Shown in pieces: positions 5,343 to 11,614 of a stretch of DNA of 11,614 bases. The stretch lies in assembly GCA_910577075.1 (NCBI GenBank), contig CAJTKV010000050.1:1-11614 (forward strand), written 5' to 3'. The notes beneath the pieces are model-generated. The model saw nothing but the letters and a program-made list of their open reading frames with translations, did no database searches and was not told the origin of the DNA. Position numbers and translations under genes: made by a program. Within the stretch, counting starts at the first letter, position 1, and every line of letters starts with the position of its first letter. The stretch comes from an uncultured Bacilli bacterium. Its GTDB lineage: Bacteria; Bacillota_I; Bacilli_A; RF39; UBA660.

Positions 5343-5753
5343 ATGATAAAAATTAATGACCATGAATATAGTTTGGAAAAGTTTAATTATAATTGGGGAA
5401 AATTTACTAGAACATACCATTCAATTACCAAAAGTGGAATAGCGCCTCGTCTTCTTTTTATTGTTGGAGATGAGGATAATAGTAAAGAATTACTTTTAGA
5501 ACTTTCTATTACTGATAAGGAATTTAAAGATATGCCCATAGGAAAAGAATTAGACATGTCGGAAGAGGTAACTGACATAGGTTATACTGATCATGAAGGT
5601 TGGCTTACTTTGAATGGAAGCAGTTACATATTTAAATTAACCAAATTAGATTTGAACAGATTTTTAATAAATTTCAAATGTGAAGATTGCTTTGAAAATA
5701 TTTTCTTTGAAATCGATGAAAAAATAATTCTTGAATTTCCAAAAAAAGATTAG
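5343..5753 (+). CDS. Unrecognised 136-residue protein
   Basis: The family is not recognised. The start ATG is preceded by GAGGT (5326-5330), twelve bases upstream, a rather long spacing, and by an extended -10. No signal peptide or membrane segment is seen. The sequence alternates short hydrophobic and charged stretches (LLFIVGD, KELLLELSITDKEF, GWLTLNGSSYIFKLTKLDL). This pattern suggests a small beta-barrel or beta-sandwich. Two cysteines lie in KCEDCFEN, too few for a zinc site on their own. It is followed by the disrupted SDR gene after 47 bases with no terminator between, so it is probably the first gene of the SDR/phosphatase/cupin transcript. No function is proposed. Confidence 0.7.
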   Translation: MIKINDHEYSLEKFNYNWGKFTRTYHSITKSGIAPRLLFIVGDEDNSKELLLELSITDKEFKDMPIGKELDMSEEVTDIGYTDHEGWLTLNGSSYIFKLTKLDLNRFLINFKCEDCFENIFFEIDEKIILEFPKKD

Positions 5754-5800
5754 AAAATATTACAAAGCCTAATAAGTAAAATAAGAAGAGGAGAATAGCA

Positions 5801-6524
5801 ATGAAAAAAATAGCATTAGTTACTGGAAGTACACAGGGAATTGGTTTAGCTACCGCGCAAAAATTATCCGAAGATTTCATCGTAATTATAAATGATAATA
5901 AGGGTATTGATGATAATTTTATACAGGATAATTTTGGAGCAAGAGAAGTTTATTATTATAAAGCCGATATCTCAAATTCTAATGATTTAGAATCTTTAAA
6001 AGATTATATATTACAAAAATTTGGAAGATTGGATATGATTGCTGCTCATGCCGGAATTATTCCCTTGCCATGTGATATCGACAACATAACTCCCGAAAAT
6101 ATTGATAGGACGATAAATGTTAATTTGATTGGAACTTTTAATACTCTAAAAATATTGGGGAATTTAATTAAAGAGACGTCGAAAAAGGGAGCAATAGTTG
6201 CCACGACAAGTGTCGATGGAATAATTGGGGAACCATACAATGCCATATATTCCGCCACCAAAGCTGGTAATATCTCTTACGAAATCTTTTGCTCGCTATT
6301 TTGGAGAGGACATTCGCGTTAATGCTGTAGCTCCAGGACTTATCGATACTCCTCTTACGGCAAGTACAGGTGAAGATCCAAGTGCTACTACTGATTTTTC
6401 TATTATAAAGAGAATGGGAACAGCTGAAGAAATTGCCAATGCCATATGCTTTTTATTATCTGATGAAGCATCTTATATAACCGGACAGATTCTCGCTGTC
6501 GATGGTGGATTTACTTTAAAGTAA
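5801..6524 (+). pseudogene. Short-chain dehydrogenase/reductase broken by a frameshift
   Basis: A classical SDR oxidoreductase (NAD(P)-dependent, cytoplasmic) split over two frames. The first frame (5801 to TAA at 6320-6322) has the cofactor motif TGSTQGIG (residues 8-15), KADIS, AAHAG in place of NNAG, Asn108 in NVNLIG, Ser137 in TTS, and YSATK (Tyr150, Lys154). After KAG at about 6268 it departs into an unrelated tail. The second frame, from about 6267 to 6524, continues the family exactly: VISLTKSFARYFGEDIRVNAVAPGLIDT and GQILAVDGGF. The joined product would be about 241 residues, the usual SDR size. Loss of two bases in a likely ggtgta near 6266-6269 explains the break; a one-base insertion would too. 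The conserved C-terminal substrate and dimer part is lost, so it is probably inactive unless the break is a sequencing error. GAGGAG lies seven bases before ATG. Confidence 0.88.
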
Positions 6525-6597
6525 TATGCTGATTAGTAATTATATGGATTTTTAATTGAAATATATGATAATATAAATATATTAAGGAGTGAAATAA

Positions 6598-7140
6598 ATG
6601 GGAGTAAAAATAACTTATTTTGTTCATGGAACAACTACGGATAATTTAGAACACAAGTCTACGGGATGGCTACCAGGAGAATTATCTCAAAAAGGAATTG
6701 ATCAAAGTATTCTCTTAAAAGAACAAGTAGATATTAATCAATTTGATGTTGTATTCAGTTCTGATTTGCAAAGGGCAATTGATTCAGCTAAATATACTTT
6801 TGAAGGTATTAAGGAAATAATTCAAGATGCAAGATTGAGAGAGTGTAATTATGGAGATTACAATGGACAAGATAGCAGTTTAGCGAAATATGAAGAGCAT
6901 ATCAAAACAAAATTTCCAAATGGAGAATGTATGCTTGATGTCGAAAAGAGAATCCAAGACTTTTGTGATTATTTATTAAGAGAATATGATGGAAAGCATA
7001 TAGCTATTGTTGCTCATAAGGCTCCACAATTAGCTTTTCAAGTCCTAACCCAGGGAAAAACTTGGGAAGACGCCATTGATCAAGATTGGCGCAAGACCAA
7101 ATCTTGGCAACCGGGATGGGAATATTTTATAGAAAAATAA
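6598..7140 (+). CDS. Histidine phosphatase superfamily protein with variant RHG motif
   Basis: A 180-residue member of the phosphoglycerate mutase-like histidine phosphatase fold, expected to hydrolyse a small phosphate ester through a phosphohistidine. Seen: the nucleophile region YFVHGTTTDN with His10, where Val9 replaces the usual Arg of RHG; Arg59 in SSDLQRA; Glu82 in LRECNYGDYNG; and the second catalytic His140 in VAHKAPQ, where SHG is the more usual form. The two histidines and the acid are kept, so activity is plausible despite the lost phosphate-binding Arg. The VHGTT form probably defines a subfamily rather than a dead enzyme. AAGGAG (6584-6589) lies eight bases before ATG. It follows the broken SDR after 73 bases and precedes the cupin after 22. 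The substrate is unknown. Confidence 0.82.
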   Translation: MGVKITYFVHGTTTDNLEHKSTGWLPGELSQKGIDQSILLKEQVDINQFDVVFSSDLQRAIDSAKYTFEGIKEIIQDARLRECNYGDYNGQDSSLAKYEEHIKTKFPNGECMLDVEKRIQDFCDYLLREYDGKHIAIVAHKAPQLAFQVLTQGKTWEDAIDQDWRKTKSWQPGWEYFIEK

Positions 7141-7162
7141 TTTTATAAAGGAGCAAATAAAT

Positions 7163-7510
7163 ATGAAAATAATAAAAAAATCTGATAATGAAGTGATAAA
7201 AGAAGAGGCGCATGGTGGTAGTGGCAGCCGAAAACTTTATATTTCCGATGGCGAATTTGGAACTGTTCAAGGAATGACTTATGGATGGTTACCAGTGGGA
7301 AATAAATATGCTTGGCATAACCATGAAAATGTCGATGAGATAATGTATGTCTTAAAGGGAACAGGAACTGTTAAAGATGACGATGGAGAATATTCCTATA
7401 ATGTCGGTGATGTATTTATGTATCCCGCAAATGAGTACCATGAAATAATAAATAATGGGGAAGTAGAATCTGAGTATATCTTCCTAAGAATCCATAATGA
7501 TAATAATTAA
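7163..7510 (+). CDS. Small single-domain cupin protein
   Basis: A 115-residue cupin_2-type beta-barrel. Motif 1, HNHENVDEIMYVLKGTG, supplies His52, His54 and Glu59. Motif 2, GDVFMYPANEYHEI, supplies His93. These four residues normally bind one divalent metal, so the site looks complete. Such proteins act as small isomerases, dioxygenases or sugar/ligand binders, and the sequence does not tell which. AAAGGAG (7147-7153) is nine bases before ATG. The gene lies 22 bases after the histidine phosphatase and ends at a terminator, so it is the last gene of the block. With an SDR and a phosphatase beside it, a role in modifying a phosphorylated sugar or polyol is a reasonable but unproven guess. Confidence 0.85.
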   Translation: MKIIKKSDNEVIKEEAHGGSGSRKLYISDGEFGTVQGMTYGWLPVGNKYAWHNHENVDEIMYVLKGTGTVKDDDGEYSYNVGDVFMYPANEYHEIINNGEVESEYIFLRIHNDNN

Positions 7511-7531
7511 TTTTAAAAAGAATTATAATAT

Positions 7532-7557
7532 AAAACTCGAATTTAATTTCGAGTTTT
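7532..7557 (+). terminator. Intrinsic terminator after the cupin gene
   Basis: A 10-bp stem (7532-7541 with 7548-7557, aaaactcgaa/ttcgagtttt, loop tttaat). The T-run is short (four). The stem core is the same as at 5255-5283. Confidence 0.75.
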
Positions 7558-7598
7558 ACTTTGGTTACCTATGAATTTTAAAGTCATAAAATAACGCA

Positions 7599-7633
7599 AT
7601 CTCTCATAAGTTTAATTAAGTAAAGAGGGAGAT
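7599..7633 (+). promoter_or_regulatory. Stem covering the ribosome binding site of the surface protein gene
   Basis: atctctc at 7599-7605 can pair with gggagat plus flanking G at 7627-7633 (seven pairs, one G-U), closing a 21-base loop. The right arm is the AGGGAG ribosome binding site directly before the ATG at 7635, so the stem would reduce translation when formed. Confidence 0.35.
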
Positions 7634-7634
7634 A

Positions 7635-8753
7635 ATGAAAAAGTTTAGATTTTATATTTTTGTTAGTATAGCAGTTTTATTTTTTGGTATTGGTGGTGTA
7701 TATGCCAGTGATGATGATTTTATAAATGTCTCTGATGAATCTTCATTCGATGAATGTGTAAAGACAGAAGGACTTTGTCGCCTTGCGGGGAATATTGACT
7801 TTACATCCAAAAAGGAGATTGATCACGATGTAATAATAGATTTAAATGGATATACAATTGCACCCGATGAAAGTTTAAAATTAAATGGCGGATTAATATT
7901 AGTTGATAGAGGTGGTAAATTAACCATTAATGATTCCCAAAACAATGGACGTATTTCTACGGGAAATACAGATAATGTTTGGGCTGCCATTCAAGTTTTA
8001 AAGGAAAATGTAGGTAATGGCCTAGCCGAGGTTATTATAAATGGGGGAACAATAGAGGGATATTACTACGGAATTACGGGAAATGGTAATTATCATAATA
8101 GCAAAATTGTAATCAATGGAGGTACAATTAAAGGATTAAATGAGGAAGATAGTGCGGCTATCTACCATCCCCAAAAAGGTGAACTTATTATTAATAACGG
8201 AACGATTAAAGCGGGAACAGGAATAGAAATAAGAGCCGGAAGTTTAACTGTTAATAATGGGAACATTGAAGCCATTGCTCCAAAATTTGTCAAAATGGTC
8301 AACAAAAGTGGAACGACAACCAATGGAGTTGGCATAGCAGTTGTTCAACACGTTACCAAAAATCCTATTGACGTAGTAGTTAACGACGGTAACATTAAAG
8401 GACAATATGCTCTTTATGAATGGAATCCTCATGAAAATAGTGAAGAAGATATTAATAAGATTAAAATACAACTTAAGGGAGGAAACTACACGGGGTTAGC
8501 AACTGGAGTCCATGCAATCTATAGTGAAGACCTTAAAAATTTTATCTCTGGTGGTAAGTATAATACAGATGTTTCGGAGTATATAACGGAAGATGCAAAA
8601 TTGGCATCTAAGACACTAAATGAAAATTTAATCATGGATGTTGAACCAAGTAAAAGTATCTTTCCTAAAATTTTAATAGGCACACCAATCTTACTAGGTT
8701 TAGGAGTAATAACATTTATTTTTAAAAGAAGAAAAATTTTTATCTTTAAATAA
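7635..8753 (+). CDS. Secreted beta-helix surface protein with C-terminal membrane anchor
   Basis: A 372-residue exported protein. Residues 1-24 form a signal peptide (MKKFRFYIF, hydrophobic core, VYA-S cleavage). Residues about 60-300 are a right-handed parallel beta-helix. Short Gly/Asn-rich rungs recur: VIINGGTIEG, IVINGGTIKG, LIINNGTIKAG, LTVNNGNIEA, VVVNDGNIKG, IQLKGGNYTG. FISGGKYNTDVSEYI near residue 310 matches the GG-x-[FY]-x-x-D-V-S endings of many gut Firmicute surface proteins. A single membrane segment (about 346-363) and KRRK form the C-terminus. There is no LPxTG, so anchoring is probably by the membrane segment rather than by sortase. The protein would sit on the cell surface, possibly binding host or glycan. 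Start: GAGGGAG directly before ATG 7635. It is flanked by terminators and is therefore monocistronic. Confidence 0.85.
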   Translation: MKKFRFYIFVSIAVLFFGIGGVYASDDDFINVSDESSFDECVKTEGLCRLAGNIDFTSKKEIDHDVIIDLNGYTIAPDESLKLNGGLILVDRGGKLTINDSQNNGRISTGNTDNVWAAIQVLKENVGNGLAEVIINGGTIEGYYYGITGNGNYHNSKIVINGGTIKGLNEEDSAAIYHPQKGELIINNGTIKAGTGIEIRAGSLTVNNGNIEAIAPKFVKMVNKSGTTTNGVGIAVVQHVTKNPIDVVVNDGNIKGQYALYEWNPHENSEEDINKIKIQLKGGNYTGLATGVHAIYSEDLKNFISGGKYNTDVSEYITEDAKLASKTLNENLIMDVEPSKSIFPKILIGTPILLGLGVITFIFKRRKIFIFK

Positions 8754-8766
8754 TTAATTTGCTAAG

Positions 8767-8791
8767 AAGATAACTCATTGGTTATCTTTTT
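8767..8791 (+). terminator. Intrinsic terminator after the surface protein gene
   Basis: An 8-bp perfect stem (8767-8774 with 8781-8788, aagataac/gttatctt, loop tcattg) is followed by Ts to 8791. Confidence 0.88.
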
Positions 8792-8798
8792 GTATTAG

Positions 8799-8827
8799 TA
8801 GACTTTTATCTTTTATTAAGTTATAAT
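8799..8827 (+). promoter_or_regulatory. Promoter of the glycosyltransferase gene
   Basis: TAGACT (8799-8804) and TATAAT (8822-8827) have a 17-base spacer. It has one of the better -35/-10 pairs in the window and lies directly after the terminator. Confidence 0.65.
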
Positions 8828-8851
8828 TTATTTAATTAGAGAGGTGTTTTA

Positions 8852-9910
8852 ATGAAAAAATTAGATAAGGTAAGTTTAATTATTCCCGTATATAATGCAG
8901 AAAATTATATCGATGAATGTTTAGAAAGTTGTGTTATGCAAACATATAAGAATATAGAGATAATATGTGTTAACGATGGCTCAAAGGATAATTCAGTAGA
9001 GCATATTGAAAAATTTATGGCTAAGCATCCTAATATAATATTAGTTAATCAAGAAAACTCGGGAGTTGCAGTGGCTAGAAATGCTGGAATCAATGCATCA
9101 TCTGGTGATTACATTATCTTCGTCGATAGTGATGATTATATTTCCCATAATATGGTTGAAAGATTAGTCGATGAATTAATAAAAACAAAGGCAGATGCTG
9201 TTAGATGTAATATTGATACAACCGTACCATTTTTACAATTTTCTAAAATAAAAGAGAATAAAGTCTATTCGGGAAAAGCGTATCAAGAGCAAATTACTAG
9301 ACAGTTATTTGAAGATAACAATATCTTTTGCCAAGTGTTTAATGGCATATACAAAAAAGAATTATGTGGCGAATTTCCTAAAGGTTTCAGATTAGGAGAA
9401 GATGTCTTATTTAATGGAGAATACTTTATGAAAGCCAAGAGTGTTGCCATGATTACTGATTCTCTATACTATTATCGTGATAATCCCACATCAGTTACTC
9501 ATAAGCCTAGTATCAAGGCCATTATAAATAACATTGAGCATTCTAATTCCTATTATTATGTAAAAGAATTAGTTAAAGATAGCGATATAAAAGAAGAAAT
9601 ACTAGAAAAAGTTGCCCTTAGAAATTATGCCTCATATATGCGCTTAATGTTTCAAATATATGGAATAACAAATGCCTTAACCTCCGTAAAATATGCCCAA
9701 AAATATTATAAGTTATATAAAGATGTCTTTGATAAAGTAGAATATAAAGAAGTTGAAAATCTCGTGATGGATAGTTATCATTGGCCAGATTACAAAGTTA
9801 GAACTTGCGTTGAGCCATTTTATAAAAGACATTTTTTAAAATCCTATATAGGATATAAATACACTTATAAAAGATTAAAAAAGAAGGTTGAATGTAAGAA
9901 AAAAGTTTGA
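8852..9910 (+). CDS. Family 2 glycosyltransferase
   Basis: A 352-residue GT-A-fold family 2 glycosyltransferase, which moves a sugar from an NDP-sugar onto a glycan or lipid acceptor at the inner face of the membrane. The N-terminus SLIIPVYNAENYIDECLES is the classic GT2 opening. NDGSKDNS (residues 41-48), NSGVAVARNAGI (69-80) and the metal-binding DSDD (92-95) follow. GEDVLFN (Glu183-Asp184) supplies the usual catalytic acid region. The C-terminal third is helical, Tyr/Lys-rich and strongly basic (YKRLKKKVECKKKV), suggesting peripheral membrane contact. There is no transmembrane span. Ribosome binding site GAGAGGTG ends five bases before ATG. It ends with TGA directly followed by TAA, and the next gene begins 38 bases later without a terminator. 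Acceptor and sugar cannot be told; capsule, teichoic-type polymer or surface-protein glycosylation are possible. Confidence 0.92.
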   Translation: MKKLDKVSLIIPVYNAENYIDECLESCVMQTYKNIEIICVNDGSKDNSVEHIEKFMAKHPNIILVNQENSGVAVARNAGINASSGDYIIFVDSDDYISHNMVERLVDELIKTKADAVRCNIDTTVPFLQFSKIKENKVYSGKAYQEQITRQLFEDNNIFCQVFNGIYKKELCGEFPKGFRLGEDVLFNGEYFMKAKSVAMITDSLYYYRDNPTSVTHKPSIKAIINNIEHSNSYYYVKELVKDSDIKEEILEKVALRNYASYMRLMFQIYGITNALTSVKYAQKYYKLYKDVFDKVEYKEVENLVMDSYHWPDYKVRTCVEPFYKRHFLKSYIGYKYTYKRLKKKVECKKKV

Positions 9911-9948
9911 TAATATATTGAATAAATTCGAAAAAGGAAGGCATTTAT

Positions 9949-11307
9949 ATGGAACTAAATGACAAATACAACCTTGATTTTAAGGAAAAGAGAGAAAAAG
10001 ATAAAGAATCATTATTAAAGAAGGTAACCGAAACTGAAAGAAATAGACATCAATTTAGAGGTTTTTACTTAGAGGATATTATTTATCGTTTATTTAGAGA
10101 ATTTGGAATTATTGACTTTGATGAAGTAAAAAAAGCCAGAAAAAGTGGTTTTATAGATATAAAAGAAAACAATGAAAGTGTCGGAGCTATCTATTGCCGT
10201 GAATATAAGGATTTGTCTAGTGAGGACTTGAATGATATATATATGAAAATATATTACCCTCATCAAATGGATCCCGAAGTTGGAAATTCCTTTGATATAG
10301 AGATAATGATTTTAAATAAAGATGCCAATAAGATGAAAAGATTAATAGAATTTATGAATAGCATTTTTGGTCAAAAAGATTTGTTGGTGACAATAAATAA
10401 TGAAGAAAAAACTCAAGTTTATATTTGGGGATCAAGACAAAGATATTATGATGATTTAATAGAATTAATAAAAGGAGAATTTGGTTCTTCATGTGAAATA
10501 ACTTTTAGTGGTGCAAATGTTGGAATCGAAAACAAAAACACTCAATACAGAGAAGAAATAGAGAAACTATTAGAAGAAAGGGAATACCTTGAAAATTATT
10601 TATATGCTGAGTTTATTATTAAAACTTATATAGATGATGATAGAAATTATCAAAAGGGACGTTTTTACCGAGTAACAAAGACCAATAAAAATATCTTTAA
10701 TTACTGTGTAGAAGTAGTTAAATTTTTAAATCCTCGATTATATCAAGAATATTTAAAAGCCGTAGCTGAAAGTAATATTAAGAAAACAAAGAATATGGTT
10801 ACTAATTTAAATAATATTGTGGAAGGAATTAAAACTGGTTATTTACCTGATGGATCGGAATTTAATATATTAGAGTTTTACCGCTTTGTTCCTCTTCGCG
10901 AAAGTGGCTTTAACTTCTCCAAAACTCTAAAAGATTTCATGAGACAAAGTGATGATATTACGGATGAAGTATATGATTGTATAAGTGAATATATGGAAAA
11001 AAATGACATAAGAGTAATCGTATTTGTCACTGAAACATATGTTAAAAATAATAGAGAAAAGTATTCAACAGATCCACGCTTTACATCTAAGATGATTCAT
11101 AATGTGTTCAGATACATGTTTGCATCGGGTCTTCCAAATATTGATCATATTTTTAGAATTCTTTTAGAAAAATATATGAATAGGGAATTAGATTTTAATA
11201 GATTAGGAAAAATGGAAGACAAATCGCAAAAGTCCAAAGAGCGAAAAAGATATCATAATCCATACACTTTAGAATTAAAAACTGGATATGAACAAATAAA
11301 AAAATAA
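9949..11307 (+). CDS. Unrecognised 452-residue protein, possible PD-(D/E)XK-like N-terminus
   Basis: I cannot assign a family. ATG 9949 has AAGGAAGG (9934-9941) seven bases upstream. No signal peptide or membrane segment is seen. The N-terminus (1-35) is a highly charged helix. Residues 38-100 have an order that recalls Mrr-like nuclease folds: a helix LEDIIYRLFREFGI with Glu42, then GFIDI with Asp70, a turn, and a strand AIYCREYKDLSSEDLNDIY with Glu85-x-Lys87. This is a weak, inferred resemblance. The middle (100-200) alternates strands and helices, with IYIWGSRQRYYDDLIELI. A coiled coil is likely around 198-225. The C-terminal half is helical and charged and ends in a basic tail. It follows the glycosyltransferase after 38 bases, probably on the same transcript, and is followed by an insertion sequence with no clear terminator between. 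Confidence 0.7.
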   Translation: MELNDKYNLDFKEKREKDKESLLKKVTETERNRHQFRGFYLEDIIYRLFREFGIIDFDEVKKARKSGFIDIKENNESVGAIYCREYKDLSSEDLNDIYMKIYYPHQMDPEVGNSFDIEIMILNKDANKMKRLIEFMNSIFGQKDLLVTINNEEKTQVYIWGSRQRYYDDLIELIKGEFGSSCEITFSGANVGIENKNTQYREEIEKLLEEREYLENYLYAEFIIKTYIDDDRNYQKGRFYRVTKTNKNIFNYCVEVVKFLNPRLYQEYLKAVAESNIKKTKNMVTNLNNIVEGIKTGYLPDGSEFNILEFYRFVPLRESGFNFSKTLKDFMRQSDDITDEVYDCISEYMEKNDIRVIVFVTETYVKNNREKYSTDPRFTSKMIHNVFRYMFASGLPNIDHIFRILLEKYMNRELDFNRLGKMEDKSQKSKERKRYHNPYTLELKTGYEQIKK

Positions 11308-11366
11308 GGTTCTTTATGAAGTTGTAATATGAAAGTAGACATATAAAAATATGTTTGCTTTTTCTT

Positions 11367-11375
11367 TGCTATAAT
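11367..11375 (+). promoter_or_regulatory. Extended -10 promoter of the transposase gene
   Basis: TGCTATAAT is a perfect -10 hexamer (11370-11375) with TGN. There is no good -35 at the proper spacing, as is common for weakly expressed transposases. Confidence 0.5.
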
Positions 11376-11399
11376 TTAAATAAGGGAGATGAAGATATA

Positions 11400-11614
11400 A
11401 TGGGAAGAATAAGAAAAGAAAGAAATCGCATCAGGTCAGCTGATGATAAATTAAAAATAATAAATGAAAATTTAATTAATTTTAAATCAACACCTCAGAT
11501 TTCTAAAGAGTATGATATATCACAAGGAATGATTATAAACTGGATTAAAAAATATAAAGAATTTGGATATGATGGTTTAGTTAACAAAAAGAAGCCTGGT
11601 AATCCTTTAGCTAA
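11400..11614 (+). CDS. IS3-family transposase OrfA, N-terminal part, cut by window edge
   Basis: The first 71 residues of an IS3/IS150-type OrfA, the DNA-binding subunit that helps the OrfAB transposase recognise the element ends. After a basic N-terminus (MGRIRKERNRIRS) comes a helix-turn-helix. Its helices run about residues 15-28, TPQISKEYDIS (31-41) and QGMIINWIKKYKEFG (42-56), followed by YDGLVNKKKPGNP. This order is diagnostic of the family. AAGGGAG (11382-11388) lies eleven bases before ATG. The frame is open to the last base of the window, so length and integrity are unknown. Confidence 0.85.
   Translation, partial: MGRIRKERNRIRSADDKLKIINENLINFKSTPQISKEYDISQGMIINWIKKYKEFGYDGLVNKKKPGNPLA

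Larger units (their letters stand above)
11323..11614 (+). mobile_element. IS3-family (IS150-like) insertion sequence, left end, cut by window edge
   Basis: The element is called from its OrfA helix-turn-helix gene and from the sequence just before it. Its left tip is placed at TG 11323-11324, reading TGTAATATGAAAGTAGACAT, because IS3 ends begin with TG and lie 50-100 bases before orfA; this position is inferred. Just inside, acatat/atatgt (11339-11344 with 11349-11354) forms a hairpin of the sort that blocks read-through into transposase genes. OrfB and the right end lie beyond the window. Confidence 0.6.

Noticed and set aside
5387..6261. Minus-strand open frames at 5387-5578, 5674-5880 and 6046-6261, and another at 8244-8471
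   Set aside because: All lie opposite well-supported genes, lack ribosome binding sites and have no recognisable protein features.
6255..6290. Programmed frameshift in the SDR gene
   Set aside because: No slippery heptamer or stimulatory structure is evident at the junction, and SDR genes are not known to use frameshifting.
9905..9913. TGA read as Trp (Mycoplasma code), because the glycosyltransferase ends TGA-TAA
   Set aside because: Trp is encoded by TGG throughout, no gene needs TGA read-through, and the TGA before 2461 does not help to find a start.
1..11614. CRISPR array, tRNA or rRNA gene
   Set aside because: No regularly spaced repeats, cloverleaf sequences or rRNA signatures were seen on either strand.

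Overview
The DNA is very AT-rich, reads with the standard bacterial code (Trp is TGG throughout; TAA and TGA are stops), and has strong AGGAGG-type ribosome binding sites, TGN-TATAAT extended -10 promoters and U-tailed terminators. Together with a MobV-type relaxase, a Gram-positive-style surface protein and an IS3-family element, this points to a low-GC Firmicute or related gut Bacilli/Mollicutes-like lineage. I cannot name the species. The window is accessory DNA: it begins inside a mobilization gene and ends inside an insertion sequence.

Layout, left to right. (1) 1-900: the 3' part of a MobV/Pre relaxase, followed by four back-to-back stem-loops. (2) 980-2014: an unrecognised 344-residue cytoplasmic protein. 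(3) 2015-3597: two loci sharing a 40-nt element (38/40 identical), each followed by its own intrinsic terminator with an unrelated stem sequence. Between them lies a membrane-anchored protein gene whose only well-placed start is ATT. (4) 3598-5215: two HAD-type deoxynucleotidase homologues and a MazG-like pyrophosphohydrolase, which look like a nucleotide-pool set. (5) 5343-7510: a small unknown protein, an SDR oxidoreductase broken by a frameshift, a histidine-phosphatase-fold protein with a variant RHG motif, and a cupin. This block is flanked by two terminators with nearly the same stem. (6) 7635-8753: a secreted beta-helix surface protein with a C-terminal membrane anchor. (7) 8852-11307: a family-2 glycosyltransferase followed by an unknown 452-residue protein with a possible degenerate PD-(D/E)XK signature. 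(8) about 11323-end: the left end of an IS3/IS150-like element.

How the parts may work together. The HAD-HAD-MazG trio would dephosphorylate or pyrophosphorolyse (deoxy)nucleotides; near mobile DNA this could be house-cleaning or nucleotide-depletion defence, but the sequence alone does not decide. The SDR/phosphatase/cupin block looks like small-molecule metabolism that has begun to decay. The glycosyltransferase probably modifies surface glycans. The most unusual feature is the duplicated RNA element: its loop carries the palindrome GTTCGAAC, a flanking helix is kept by a G-U to A-U change, and the second copy lies upstream of a leader in which two stems compete and one hides the ribosome binding site of the first nucleotidase.
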